A stretch of DNA of 51,066 nucleotides from a bacterium (GTDB lineage Bacteria > Bacillota > Clostridia > Lachnospirales > Lachnospiraceae). Location of the stretch: NCBI GenBank assembly GCA_023666335.1, contig JAMPCE010000017.1, forward strand, positions 1 through 51,066, in the 5' to 3' direction. How positions within the stretch are numbered: the stretch's first letter is position 1; each line of letters opens with the position of its first letter. Position numbers and translations under genes: made by a program. The notes under the pieces were generated by a model. The model was not told where the DNA came from and searched no databases. It saw only the letters and a list, made by a program, of their open reading frames with translations. Below are positions 8,816 through 17,442 of this stretch, one piece after another.

Positions 8816-9868
8816 ATGATGACAGAAAAAAAATTTCTCAGACAATTTTTGATACGAACGCTCTTTCTCCTCGCGGCAGTGATCGCGGCGGTGGTCATTT
8901 TCGATCCGTTCTATCACTACCACAAGCCCCTACCCGGCTTAAAAGCGGTTCTGACGGACAAGGAATACCAGTGCATCGGCACGCTTAAGAATTTTGACTA
9001 CGACGCGCTGATCGTCGGTTCTTCGGTCTGTGAAAATTATAATAACCGCTGGTTTGACGACGGCTTTTCCTGCACCACGATCAAAGCCATCCGCTCTTAC
9101 GGCGCGACGGCGGACCTTATGTATCTTCTGGACAGCGCTTATGAGAACCACGACTTAACCTATGTATTTTATAACATCGATCCTTCCTCGCTGTCCGCGA
9201 GCACCGAGCCGACCTACGTTTCCACGGGCTGTCCGATGTATCTGTACGACAAGAACCCCTGGAACGATCATCAGTATGTCCTGAATAAGGATGTGCTGCT
9301 GGAAAAACTCCCTTATATGCTGGCATTCTCCGTGATTGGGGACTACGACGAGGGCGACTCCTACAACTGGGCACAGTGGAAATATTTCGGCGCAGACATG
9401 GCGATGGGGATGTATGCCAGAAAGCCTGCTGCCGCCGAAATGCAGCCGGAAAATACTAACGAAGAACTTCTGACGGAAAATATCGCCCTCCTTGTTTCCA
9501 TGACCAAAGCGCATCCGGAAACCACTTTCAAGTTTTTCTTTTCACCCTATTCCATGCTCTGGTGGGACAACGCCTGCCGCACCGGCGAGCGGGACGCTGT
9601 TCTCTATAACGAAAAGAAAGCGGTCGAAGCGCTCCTTGCCTGCGAAAATGCGGAAGTCTACTTTTATCAGGATGACAGAGATGTGATCACGAATCTGGAC
9701 AACTACATGGATATGATCCATTTTTCCAAGGACATCAATCGGCGCGTCTACAATCGGCTGGCGGCAGGAGAAGGGCGGCTGACGCGGGAAAATTATGAGG
9801 AAGTATTGGACGGGATGTATGCGCTGTCGGAGGAGATCGCGACAGATCTGATATACAAATACTATTAA
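8816..9868 (+). CDS. Membrane-anchored SGNH-like partner of the MBOAT acyltransferase
   Basis: 350 residues with one N-terminal membrane anchor (about residues 10-30) and an extracellular domain. [20 protein letters not shown] has the GSS block I serine expected of SGNH/DltD/AlgX-like proteins, and NYMDMIHFS near residue 295 fits a catalytic DxxH end motif. The frame is open from a TTG at 8801 overlapping the previous stop, but ATG at 8816 with GAAAGG seven bases upstream is the better start. Only 11 bases separate it from the MBOAT gene, so the two are surely co-transcribed. It likely performs the last O-acyl transfer outside the membrane. Family-level assignment is by motif only. Confidence 0.7.
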   Translation: MMTEKKFLRQFLIRTLFLLAAVIAAVVIFDPFYHYHKPLPGLKAVLTDKEYQCIGTLKNFDYDALIVGSSVCENYNNRWFDDGFSCTTIKAIRSYGATADLMYLLDSAYENHDLTYVFYNIDPSSLSASTEPTYVSTGCPMYLYDKNPWNDHQYVLNKDVLLEKLPYMLAFSVIGDYDEGDSYNWAQWKYFGADMAMGMYARKPAAAEMQPENTNEELLTENIALLVSMTKAHPETTFKFFFSPYSMLWWDNACRTGERDAVLYNEKKAVEALLACENAEVYFYQDDRDVITNLDNYMDMIHFSKDINRRVYNRLAAGEGRLTRENYEEVLDGMYALSEEIATDLIYKYY

Positions 9869-9887
9869 AACGAAGGAGAAAAACGAC

Positions 9888-10643
9888 ATGAAAAAAATGA
9901 TATCGTGGAATGTGAACGGTCTGCGGGCGTGCGTCGGAAAGGGCTTTCTGGATTTTTTGAAAGAACAGGACGCAGACATCTTCTGTGTGCAGGAGACTAA
10001 ATTGCAGGAGGGTCAGATCGACCTGGATCTGCCGGGCTACCGCCAATACTGGAATTATGCCGAGAAAAAGGGGTATTCGGGGACCGCGATCTTTACCAAA
10101 GAAGAACCGCTTTCCGTCGCCTACGGGATCGGCATCGAGGAGCACGACCACGAGGGGCGGGTCATCACGCTGGAATACGCGGATTACTATTTTATCACCG
10201 TCTACACACCCAACTCCAAGGACGGTTTGGCAAGGCTTCCCTACCGCATGGAGTGGGAAGCGGCTTTTCTTTCTTACCTGAAAAAGCTGGAAGAAAAAAA
10301 GCCTGTGATCTTCTGCGGCGACCTCAACGTTGCCCACAAAGAGATCGACTTGAAAAATCCCAAATCAAACCACAAAAATCCCGGCTTTACGGACGAGGAG
10401 CGCGGACGGTTCACGGCTCTCATGGAAGCCGGATTTATCGACACATTCCGCTATTTTTATCCCGATCTGGAAAACGTTTATTCCTGGTGGTCCTACCGTT
10501 TCAGCGCCAGGAGCAAGAATATCGGCTGGCGTATTGACTATTTTGTGGTGTCGGGCGCATTGCAGGGCAGATTAAAAGACGCCCTGATCTATCAGGACGT
10601 CTTAGGCTCCGATCACTGCCCCGTGGGACTTATCCTGGAATGA
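9888..10643 (+). CDS. xth: Exodeoxyribonuclease III / AP endonuclease
   Basis: 251 residues, full length for the ExoA/XthA family. Motifs seen: [10 protein letters not shown] with the metal-binding asparagine, CVQETK with the catalytic glutamate E36, [13 protein letters not shown] with the catalytic [12 protein letters not shown], and GSDHCPV with the final aspartate-histidine pair. The enzyme cuts DNA at abasic sites and degrades 3 prime ends during base excision repair in the cytoplasm. AAGGAG lies nine bases before the ATG. It begins 19 bases after the SGNH-like gene and may share its transcript. It converges with the MgtC gene with only two bases between the stops. Confidence 0.95.
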   Translation: MKKMISWNVNGLRACVGKGFLDFLKEQDADIFCVQETKLQEGQIDLDLPGYRQYWNYAEKKGYSGTAIFTKEEPLSVAYGIGIEEHDHEGRVITLEYADYYFITVYTPNSKDGLARLPYRMEWEAAFLSYLKKLEEKKPVIFCGDLNVAHKEIDLKNPKSNHKNPGFTDEERGRFTALMEAGFIDTFRYFYPDLENVYSWWSYRFSARSKNIGWRIDYFVVSGALQGRLKDALIYQDVLGSDHCPVGLILE

Positions 10644-10645
10644 TC

Positions 10646-11326
10646 TTACAGGAAATCCACGGATGTGACCTTGTTTGATTTTGTCAGGATGCCGTATATT
10701 TCTGTGCGCTCCATCGCCTTTTTTACATAGAGCACCAGATGCACGGAAATGTCTTCCTCTGAGCCGTGATTTTCACTCATATCCATAGAATCTATGGCAA
10801 TCCCGGCTTCCTTGAGATCCTGAATGACGACGTGCAGATCCTGGCTTTTTTCCAGATCGAGAAACACATTGCAGTAACGGGAATGTCTGGTGGCAAACCG
10901 CTCCACATATGGAAGCACATGCAGAGAAATGAGCATCATAGCTGTGATCAGCACGCCGCCCTCGATAAAACCGATTCCCACCGCAAGACCCACGCAGGCG
11001 CTCGCCCAGAGCGTCGCCGCCGTGGTAAGCCCTCTGACCCGGTGCTTCGATATGATGATGGTGCCCACGCCGATAAAACCGACGCCGCTGATGACCTGCG
11101 CCGCCAGACGGTTCATATTCGCAAGCCCCGGAAAATTGATCTGAATATACTGCTCCGTCAGCATGACGAGCGTGGAGGCAAGGCAGACCACCGTGATGGT
11201 CTTCGTGCCCGCGCCGCGGTGTTTCATGCCGCGGTCTAAGCCGATCACCCCGCCAAGCAGCATGGACACGACCACCCGCAGAATGAGGTTCTGTATCGTC
11301 CACTCTGAAAAATCCGCAACCAACAT
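10646..11326 (-). CDS. MgtC/SapB-family membrane protein
   Basis: 226 residues. The N-terminal 140 residues hold four to five membrane helices with the MgtC signatures GGVIGLDRGMKHRGAGTKT, GVGFIGVGTII and RGLTTAATLWASACVGLAVG. The C-terminal 80 residues form a soluble ACT-like alpha/beta domain, as in MgtC-type proteins. Family members are linked to survival at low magnesium and, in pathogens, to control of F-type ATP synthase; the role here is not known. Last of three minus-strand genes, 39 bases after the small hypothetical gene. The stop converges with the exonuclease III stop two bases away and no terminator hairpin is seen between them. Confidence 0.92.
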   Translation of the reverse strand: MLVADFSEWTIQNLILRVVVSMLLGGVIGLDRGMKHRGAGTKTITVVCLASTLVMLTEQYIQINFPGLANMNRLAAQVISGVGFIGVGTIIISKHRVRGLTTAATLWASACVGLAVGIGFIEGGVLITAMMLISLHVLPYVERFATRHSRYCNVFLDLEKSQDLHVVIQDLKEAGIAIDSMDMSENHGSEEDISVHLVLYVKKAMERTEIYGILTKSNKVTSVDFL

Positions 11327-11365
11327 AACGATCCGCCCTTTCTTTTGTCTGCCGAATCCGCCCGC

Positions 11366-11704
11366 TCAAAGATCAAACAGATTCTTGATGGGATTGATCT
11401 TCTTTGCCTGTGCGAGGATCATTTCCTCTTCTCCGAGAAGGTAATCTTCCAGCTTCTCGATCTCCTCTTTGTCAAAACCCTGCGAATGCTCAATCTTTCC
11501 GCCCGGCACGATCCCTTCCGCCCAGTCGCTCCCGCGCAGGAACGAAACGCGCGCGAAAGCCTGTCCGTCCTTATGTAATAATGTTGTCACCGTCATTTTG
11601 ATCTCCTCCGAAAGGGCGGCGTGATTTTTTGCCGCATCTTCCGGAATGGGCTCTTCCGGTTCTTCGATGATCACTTTTTTAAGCAGTACTTTTCCGTCTT
11701 CCAT
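11366..11704 (-). CDS. Small uncharacterised acidic protein
   Basis: 112 residues, soluble, rich in glutamate, no signal peptide or membrane segment. It has a compact predicted beta region (TVTTLLHKDGQAFARVSFLR) and a helical end with a repeated EEIEKLEDYL pattern. No family recognised. The ATG begins one base after the TAG of the ATPase gene, and GGAG in the end of that gene serves as ribosome binding site, so translation is coupled. It is followed by the MgtC gene. The tight coupling suggests its product works with, or is regulated with, the ATPase. Confidence 0.65.
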   Translation of the reverse strand: MEDGKVLLKKVIIEEPEEPIPEDAAKNHAALSEEIKMTVTTLLHKDGQAFARVSFLRGSDWAEGIVPGGKIEHSQGFDKEEIEKLEDYLLGEEEMILAQAKKINPIKNLFDL

Positions 11705-11705
11705 T

Positions 11706-13097
11706 CTATTTCTCCATCATTTCTCCATAGCTTACAAGTGCAACATTTCCCATTTCCTTTGCTTTGTCCGCACATCCTTTTGTGAATCCGCTTTTGGCAA
11801 ATAAATATAATTGTGTGTTTTTGTAAGGAAACATCCGGCTTCGCCTTATCAAAGTTTCTAAAACGCCCACATCGACTTTTTCATTTGTCCACTTACATTC
11901 ACCGAACAATGCTTCGTTTTTATCCTGTTCGCCCATAATGTCGATTTCAATTTGACTATGTGCAGAAGAATCGGTTCCCCACCAACGCCCAAGGTCTTTA
12001 AAATCAATCGGCGACTCTCCCTTTAACAGCAATGCCCAGAGATATTGTTTACAGATTTCCTCAAACACCTTTCCCATATAATCCGACAAATACGGTTCTA
12101 TCCGCTTATAAGCCAACTCACCGGCTCCGCGGGCAATGACGGAACGATTCTCCGGCACAAACCGATACCAAAACCGAAACATATTATCCTCTATAGAATA
12201 GATCGATTTTCGGGACGCCTTTTCGCCATAAGGCGTTTCCTTTTGAATCAATCCCAGTGCTATTAAATTTTTCAGATAGCTCGTGCAGACGCTGGTATCT
12301 TCCCCGACTTTTGACGCAATCTCCCCCATGCGGGAAGCCCCGGCTGCAACAACCGTAATAATCGCATTATAAAGCGCTGGTTCGCGCACTTCCTGTTTCA
12401 ACAGATTTTCCGGTTCCTCAAACAAAGAAGAAGCCGGATTCAAAAAAATATTTTTAATATTCTCCGCAATGCTTTGCCGATCATCGATCTGTAATAAATA
12501 TTGCGGCGTCCCACCCACGATCCCATAAGCCAGCGCTTTATCTTCCGATGAAAAATTTTGAAAATACCGACAGGTATCCGCAAAATCAAAGGGCAGAATT
12601 TTCATTTGTGCTGTCCGTCTTCCATAAAGAGGGGCTTTGTAAGACAATACATGGTCTTCCATATAGGACATGGAGGAACCGCAAAGAATCAGCATCAATT
12701 TCGAAGTGTCCTTGTATTTATCGATCAGAAGCTGAAACGTCGAGGGCAGGCTTTTAGAGGAATGCGCCACATAAGGATACTCGTCGATCACCAGCACCAA
12801 CCGCTCTGTTTCTGCCAATTGAAAGATATATTCCAATGCCGCCTGAAAGGAAACGAAAGCTGTCTCTGACGAAATGCCTGTCTGAAATTCCATAATGCTT
12901 TTGCTGAGATTTTCCAGATTCTGCCTAGCGTTACTCTCAACACCCATAAAATAAATAGCTCTTTTATCTTTAATAAACTGCGTAATCAGTGCGGTTTTTC
13001 CCACACGGCGGCGACCATAAACAACTGCAAATTCAAACTGATCCGATGTATATAGTTTATTGAAAGAAGCCAATTCGCGCTCTCTGCCGATAAACAT
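11706..13097 (-). CDS. Archaeal-type AAA ATPase with C-terminal nuclease-like domain (DUF234 type)
   Basis: 463 residues. MFIGRERELASFNKLY and the Walker A loop GRRRVGKTALI (residues 29-39) with LVLVIDEYPY as Walker B place it in the ATPase_2 group of STAND-like NTPases. A winged-helix region follows (residues about 230-290, ASRMGEIASKVGEDTSVCTS), then a C-terminal DUF234 domain with EIDIMGEQ and ALFGECKW, a pattern like the D...ExK core of restriction-type nucleases. Such genes are common, scattered and often mobile in Firmicutes and archaea; their role is unproven, possibly defence or genome maintenance. GGAGG lies before the ATG and a good promoter at 13142-13170 reads into it. Confidence 0.85.
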   Translation of the reverse strand: MFIGRERELASFNKLYTSDQFEFAVVYGRRRVGKTALITQFIKDKRAIYFMGVESNARQNLENLSKSIMEFQTGISSETAFVSFQAALEYIFQLAETERLVLVIDEYPYVAHSSKSLPSTFQLLIDKYKDTSKLMLILCGSSMSYMEDHVLSYKAPLYGRRTAQMKILPFDFADTCRYFQNFSSEDKALAYGIVGGTPQYLLQIDDRQSIAENIKNIFLNPASSLFEEPENLLKQEVREPALYNAIITVVAAGASRMGEIASKVGEDTSVCTSYLKNLIALGLIQKETPYGEKASRKSIYSIEDNMFRFWYRFVPENRSVIARGAGELAYKRIEPYLSDYMGKVFEEICKQYLWALLLKGESPIDFKDLGRWWGTDSSAHSQIEIDIMGEQDKNEALFGECKWTNEKVDVGVLETLIRRSRMFPYKNTQLYLFAKSGFTKGCADKAKEMGNVALVSYGEMMEK

Positions 13098-13141
13098 ACC
13101 GCCGCCTCCAATCTGTCATGCAGGGTACTGACTTTATGATA

Positions 13142-13170
13142 ATTGTATCATGGGGCAGAATTTTAGTCAA
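13142..13170 (-). promoter_or_regulatory. Sigma-A promoter of the ATPase operon
   Basis: Minus strand TTGACT, 17-base spacer, TACAAT (-10 at 13142-13147, -35 at 13165-13170). It would start a transcript about 40 bases before the ATPase ATG. Two near-identical direct repeats, TACGATTTACTAAT and TACGATTAACTATT on the plus strand (13172-13200), lie immediately upstream of the -35 and are placed to bind a regulator. Confidence 0.7.
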
Positions 13171-13223
13171 CTACGATTTACTAATTTACGATTAACTATT
13201 TTAGGCGACCTATTAAAAATCAG

Positions 13224-13252
13224 ATGACAATTTATTGCATTTATAGTATGAT
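13224..13252 (+). promoter_or_regulatory. Sigma-A promoter of the HTH/AbrB-like gene
   Basis: ATGACA, 17-base spacer, TATGAT: both boxes match the sigma-A consensus at five of six positions. The predicted transcript start near 13259 lies downstream of the first in-frame ATG (13224), which therefore cannot be the start codon; this decides for ATG 13299. Confidence 0.7.
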
Positions 13253-13298
13253 AATAACGTTTCAAATGAAACAAAAACAAGACATTGTAGGGACATTT

Positions 13299-13850
13299 AT
13301 GGGAAAACATATAACCTTTGAACAAAGACAAAAAATTAAAGAAATGTTAAATTTGGGAAAAGCTATTTCTGAAATTGCCGATACTCTAAATGTGCATCCC
13401 GGAACAATCTATAAAGAACTTAAAAGATTTGATTCACGGGAAAGCTATAATCCATTTTATGCACAGTCACTATATGAAAAGAAATCAAAAAATAAAGGAC
13501 GATCAGAAATACTTTCCGATACAAATTTAGCAAAATATATTTCAAGTTTGATACTGAAAAAGCATTTAAGTCCAGAAAAAATAGTTGCTGTATTGGCTGA
13601 AAATACCGAAGGATTTTCAAATGTGCCACACTCAGCGAATACTATATATTCTGCGATTGACAAAGGATTGATACCTAACGTTACCAGAGAAAGTCTTTTC
13701 CCAAAAGTGTCTACTGTATTCAGCGGCGGTCAAGTATGCATTCCAAAGTGGGTATTAGATAAGCTAAATATAAAAGACGGAGATGAACTTTTGCTGGAAA
13801 TTACAAAAAATAATGAAATAATTTATAAAAAAGTTAATCAACATAATTAG
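13299..13850 (+). CDS. IS30-type helix-turn-helix region fused to AbrB/SpoVT-like domain
   Basis: 183 residues. The first 43 (HITFEQRQKIKEMLNLGKAI then HPGTIYKELKR) match the HTH_38 DNA-binding domain of IS30 transposases, and SPEKIVAVLAEN with NTIYSAIDKGLIP matches the second N-terminal region of those transposases. The catalytic DDE domain is missing. Instead residues about 140-180 (VSTVFSGGQVCIPKWVLDKL, IKDGDELLLEI) look like a swapped-hairpin AbrB/SpoVT DNA-binding domain. It is probably a transcription regulator built from transposase parts. It is much richer in A and T than its neighbours, which fits recent transfer. Start ATG 13299 has AGGGA five bases upstream. Confidence 0.72.
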   Translation: MGKHITFEQRQKIKEMLNLGKAISEIADTLNVHPGTIYKELKRFDSRESYNPFYAQSLYEKKSKNKGRSEILSDTNLAKYISSLILKKHLSPEKIVAVLAENTEGFSNVPHSANTIYSAIDKGLIPNVTRESLFPKVSTVFSGGQVCIPKWVLDKLNIKDGDELLLEITKNNEIIYKKVNQHN

Positions 13851-14032
13851 AGGAACTGTTTTCCTATGCTCCCCATGACTTTTCCATCTGAATACATTTT
13901 ATCTTACATACCTAGACGGAATGAGATGATTAAAATGATCGAACCAAGCAAGCACAGTCTTTATCATTTCATTTGAATAATCAACTTCTTCCTGCCCTGA
14001 CGCTGATTCATTTCACACCCCAAAACCATCCT

Positions 14033-14061
14033 TTCACAACATTTTCTTCTCCCCGTATAGA
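14033..14061 (+). promoter_or_regulatory. Possible promoter of the LytTR regulator gene
   Basis: TTCACA, 17-base spacer, TATAGA, about 30 bases before the ATG at 14093. The -35 matches at five of six positions, the -10 at four. The rest of the 13851-14092 gap holds no gene that I can support. Confidence 0.4.
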
Positions 14062-14092
14062 AGTTTCTCTCCATTTATGTCATACTGATCTT

Positions 14093-14860
14093 ATGCGGAT
14101 CCTTATATGCGACGACGAAAAATCCATACAGACCCTCCTGCGGCAAAAGACCGCGCATTTCTTTGCAGCAAAAAACATCCCCTGCGAGATCCTCTGCTGC
14201 GGTTCGGGGGAGGAAGTACTCTCTCTGGCAAAGCAGGGGATGACGATCGACCTGCTCTTTTTGGACATTCAGATGCCCGGAAAAAACGGCATGGAGATCG
14301 CAAAAATTTTACGCAAAAACCAGAAAGACATTCTTATCATATTTGTGACAGCCCTGTCAGAATATGTCTACGAGGCCTTTGACGTAAACGCCTTTCATTA
14401 TCTGGTGAAACCCTTCGACGAAGAAAAATTATATCAGGTACTCGACAGGGCGGTCCGCCAATACGAAGGACAGACGGATCTTGCCAAACGCCATGACCCG
14501 GCGCAGACGGAACAGCCCGCCGGCGCAGACAGCCCGTCCTCATCCCGCGCGATCCTTGTCAAGCGGGGCGGTCTCTCCACAAAGGTACGGCTCGAAGACA
14601 TCTTTTACGCGGAAGTCTTTAACCGCAAGGTCATCCTGCACACGCGAAACGGCGATATCGAATATTACGGAAAGCTCTCGGATCTTGCCGAGCAGGCCGG
14701 AGCGGATTTTTATCGTACCCACCGCGCCTATCTGGTGAATCTGCGCCATGTGGAAAAATACGATGCCACGACCGTCTGGCTGGAGCAGGGAACGGCGCTA
14801 ATCTCCAAAAAGCAGTTTTCCGGATTTGTACGACAGTATATGCGCTATCTCAACCGCTAG
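14093..14860 (+). CDS. LytTR-family response regulator
   Basis: 255 residues: receiver domain (residues 1-120) with ICDDE, the phospho-acceptor D58 in LLFLDIQMPG, the threonine in FVTA and K in YLVKPF; then a LytTR DNA-binding domain (residues about 155-250, VRLEDIFYAEVFNRKVILHT, DFYRTHRAYLVNLRHVEKYD). It is the AgrA/LytR type that controls cell-envelope, bacteriocin or quorum functions. The frame is open for 40 codons upstream, but the receiver fold starts exactly at MRILICDDE, so 14093 is preferred although no strong ribosome binding site is seen there. The GHKL kinase gene follows after 52 bases, its natural partner. The target genes are unknown; no peptide precursor gene was found alongside. 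Confidence 0.9.
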   Translation: MRILICDDEKSIQTLLRQKTAHFFAAKNIPCEILCCGSGEEVLSLAKQGMTIDLLFLDIQMPGKNGMEIAKILRKNQKDILIIFVTALSEYVYEAFDVNAFHYLVKPFDEEKLYQVLDRAVRQYEGQTDLAKRHDPAQTEQPAGADSPSSSRAILVKRGGLSTKVRLEDIFYAEVFNRKVILHTRNGDIEYYGKLSDLAEQAGADFYRTHRAYLVNLRHVEKYDATTVWLEQGTALISKKQFSGFVRQYMRYLNR

Positions 14861-14912
14861 AGAAATCGGATGCCCGCCATCTTTTTCGCAGCAAACGCAC
14901 AACGGAGTGATT

Positions 14913-16319
14913 ATGGAACAACTGAATTTATACTATGCAATATTTTCTTGGGTTGACAACATCTGCGTGATCCTGATTGCCGCTTACTGCTGCGTCGTCT
15001 GGACAAGACCATTTCTGGATCGCGGAAAAAAGGCGTGGTCTGTGGGCGCCGCCTATGCGGTAACGATGCTTGTGCTTAATCTTCTGCCTTTTTCGATCAG
15101 CCCCATGCTATGCTATATCCTCGGCGCTCTGGCGGTGTTTCTCATGATGTGTCTGCTCGACCGGGAATATATCGCGCAGAAACTCTTCATCGCCGTCACC
15201 TTTTTCTGCCTGCGCTGGCAGGCGCCGCGCATCGTCGTTTACCTCTTTAATGAGATCAACGGCATCGCTTACCGCGCCTTTCCGGCAAAAGACGAATTAT
15301 TCTGGCTGCGATGGGACGTCCTTTCCAATCTGCTGGGCTACGACGTCCTGACCTTTCTGCTTTTCTACGGCGCCGTCCGCTGTATCCTCTGGTCCTACGG
15401 GCAGAAACGGGAGGCTGTGAACAGCCGGGAATTTCTGCTGCTCACCCTGCCATCTCTGGCAGGCGCGGTCTCCTACGGCGTGATCCGTTATTATGACAAT
15501 CTCTACCAGAAAGACGTCGGAAAAAGCGTCTACGACCTCTACGGCAGCCACGATCTGATCCTGTCCCTGTTTACCATCCTCTCCTTTATCGTGATCATGG
15601 TGACGACCTATGTTTTCCGCCAGTGGAAGACGCAGCAGGAAGAAGACAGACAGCGGGAGATCTTCTCCGCGCAAATGACAGATCTGCAAAACCACATCGG
15701 CGAAGTCGAGCGGCTTTATCGGGATATGCGCGGTCTGCGCCACGATATGGCAAACCACCTGATGACCTTAAAAGCGCTTTATGAGCAAAAAGAATACGAC
15801 GCGGCTGGGCAATACACGGACAGGCTCCACGCCGAGGTCACGCAGACGCCCCTTGCCGTCAGCAGCGGTAATCCCGTGACTGACGTGATCCTCTCCGGCA
15901 GAAAAAAGGAAATGGAAGCAAAAGGCATCGCGTTTTCCTGCGACTTTCACTATCCGGCGGCGCAGACCGTCGATTCGTTTGATATCAGCATCATCTTAAA
16001 CAATGCCCTGTCAAATGCCATCGAGGCAGTCGAACGGGAAAAGGAGAGCCTGGAAACACCGCAGATCTTCCTTTCCTCCGAGTGCAGAAAAAATATGTAT
16101 CTCATGGAAATCGCCAACAGTTATAATGGTGAACCGGAACTCGATCCGGCAAGCGGACTGCCCCGCTCGACCAAAACCGATGAAGACCACGGCTTCGGAC
16201 TGCCCGCCATCCGTCATGCAGCGCACAAATATCTGGGGGATATCGAACTGCTAAAAGAAGAGCGGGAAGGAAAACCTTTCTGCGTCCTGCGGGTGATGCT
16301 GCAACTCCCCGAAGAATAG
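14913..16319 (+). CDS. GHKL sensor histidine kinase (AgrC-like)
   Basis: 468 residues. Residues 1 to about 230 form six or so membrane helices and a periplasm-facing sensor region. A coiled linker leads to the phospho-acceptor motif RGLRHDMANHLM (H277). The ATPase domain has the N box NNALSNAIEA and a GFGL G box near residue 430, the arrangement of HPK10/GHKL kinases paired with LytTR regulators. GGAG five bases before ATG 14913 supports this start; the frame is open upstream into the regulator gene but no other start has a binding site. It should phosphorylate the regulator at 14093-14860 in response to an unknown external signal. Confidence 0.9.
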   Translation: MEQLNLYYAIFSWVDNICVILIAAYCCVVWTRPFLDRGKKAWSVGAAYAVTMLVLNLLPFSISPMLCYILGALAVFLMMCLLDREYIAQKLFIAVTFFCLRWQAPRIVVYLFNEINGIAYRAFPAKDELFWLRWDVLSNLLGYDVLTFLLFYGAVRCILWSYGQKREAVNSREFLLLTLPSLAGAVSYGVIRYYDNLYQKDVGKSVYDLYGSHDLILSLFTILSFIVIMVTTYVFRQWKTQQEEDRQREIFSAQMTDLQNHIGEVERLYRDMRGLRHDMANHLMTLKALYEQKEYDAAGQYTDRLHAEVTQTPLAVSSGNPVTDVILSGRKKEMEAKGIAFSCDFHYPAAQTVDSFDISIILNNALSNAIEAVEREKESLETPQIFLSSECRKNMYLMEIANSYNGEPELDPASGLPRSTKTDEDHGFGLPAIRHAAHKYLGDIELLKEEREGKPFCVLRVMLQLPEE

Positions 16320-16352
16320 CCGCCCTCGAAACCGGGATTTGAAAATAATCAC

Positions 16353-16408
16353 TTGACAAATACATCGAAGCTCGATATATTATAGATAGAACCTCGATAT
16401 ATCGAGGT
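16353..16408 (+). promoter_or_regulatory. PadR promoter with overlapping palindromic operator
   Basis: TTGACA (16353-16358), 17-base spacer, TATATT (16376-16381). Just downstream ACCTCGATATATCGAGGT (16391-16408) is a perfect 18-base palindrome, and a second imperfect copy, ATCGA-AGC-TCGAT (16364-16376), fills the spacer. A repressor bound here would block RNA polymerase. Since the first gene transcribed encodes a PadR protein, self-repression is the natural reading. The palindrome ends six bases before the GTG start. Confidence 0.8.
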
Positions 16409-16414
16409 GAGATA

Positions 16415-16750
16415 GTGAGGCTGCCTATGGACAACAAAATAAAGCGGATCTATGTACCTATGACGGAAAGCGGCTTCTATATTTTATTCTGTCTCCGGCA
16501 GCCGCAGCACGGCTACGGCATCAGCCAGCAGGTCAGGCAAATGACGGGCGGCGAATTGATCATCAGCGCAGGGACGATGTATGGAACCCTTTCCAAAATG
16601 GAAAAGGACGGATTGATCGCTTTTGAGCGGGAAGAAGAAAAGCGAAAACTTTATCGGATCACGGAACTTGGCAGAGAGATTTTAAACCTTGAAATGAACC
16701 GCATAGAACGCCTATATAAAAACAGCAGAGGAGAGGAGATCCATGAATAA
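16415..16750 (+). CDS. PadR-family transcription regulator
   Basis: 111 residues of winged-helix PadR type: ESGFYILFCLRQPQHGYGIS, then GELIISAGTMYGTLSKME and a basic wing EREEEKRKLYRITELGREIL. It is the short PadR-s2 form without a long C-terminal domain. Start is GTG 16415 (GAGGTG five bases upstream) or ATG 16427; the latter keeps all conserved residues. It overlaps the DUF2812 gene by eight bases, a pairing seen often in Firmicutes, in which PadR represses its own operon and the membrane partner may sense envelope stress or drugs. The palindromes at 16364-16408 are its likely binding sites. Confidence 0.92.
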   Translation: MRLPMDNKIKRIYVPMTESGFYILFCLRQPQHGYGISQQVRQMTGGELIISAGTMYGTLSKMEKDGLIAFEREEEKRKLYRITELGREILNLEMNRIERLYKNSRGEEIHE

Positions 16751-17306
16751 CAAAAAAACGGCAATACGCTTTTTTACCATTGCGGATTACGCGGAAGAGG
16801 AAGTATGGCTGCGCAGCCGGCATAAAAACGGCTGGAAACTCTTAAGAACGGTTCCGCCATGCTTCTACATCTTCGAGAAATGTGCACCGGAAGATATGGT
16901 ATACCGACTGGATTATAAAAACAATGCGGAAACCGGTAACTATTTTCAGATTTTCAGGGATTACGGCTGGGAATATATCGGTCAGTGTTTTGGGTGGCTG
17001 TATTTTCGCAAACCGTTATCAGAAACAGACTCCGAACAGGACAGCGAAATCTTTTCTGACAACGAGTCAAGGCTTGCTATGATCAACCATGTGATCAAAA
17101 CCCGCCTGCTGCCAATTTTGATCATTTTTCTTTGCATTGTGTTTCCGAATTTCTTACGGAGCATAAATACCAGCGACCCTCTTGCGACCACATTTACCGC
17201 AGCCTTTTCCGTCTTGACGCTGATATACCTCTATCTGCTGATTCATTGCGGTTTGAAATTACGAAAGCTGCGGAAAAATATCGAAACGGAAATGTTTCGT
17301 TCATGA
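16743..17306 (+). CDS. DUF2812 membrane protein
   Basis: 187 residues. The N-terminal 95 residues have the DUF2812 pattern: an opening RFFTIADYAEEEVWL, GWKLLRTVPPCFYIFEK, YRLDYKN and a DYGWEYIGQCFGWLYFRK block. Two membrane helices follow (about 120-140 and 150-170). The DUF2812 domain is thought to lie in the cytoplasm. It overlaps the PadR gene by eight bases and is therefore co-expressed under the same operator. Function is not established; the association with PadR suggests a signalling or anti-regulator role at the membrane. Confidence 0.85.
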   Translation: MNNKKTAIRFFTIADYAEEEVWLRSRHKNGWKLLRTVPPCFYIFEKCAPEDMVYRLDYKNNAETGNYFQIFRDYGWEYIGQCFGWLYFRKPLSETDSEQDSEIFSDNESRLAMINHVIKTRLLPILIIFLCIVFPNFLRSINTSDPLATTFTAAFSVLTLIYLYLLIHCGLKLRKLRKNIETEMFRS

Positions 17307-17442
17307 CAGATTAACGCCCTCCCGCGACATACCCTCTTTACCACCCGTCCTTTTCTGACGAAAAAGCAGATACAGAAGCCGAAACTGCTCTGACGCAGCA
17401 GCGTATTGCAGACGGCAAAACAGGAAAGGACTGGTGATTTTT

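Noticed and set aside
10641..10648. Bidirectional terminator between xth and the MgtC gene
   Set aside because: The two stops are two bases apart and no stem-loop is present.
13224..13298. N-terminal extension of the HTH/AbrB-like gene
   Set aside because: It overlaps the -35 to -10 promoter region and has no ribosome binding site; the shorter start at 13299 has one.
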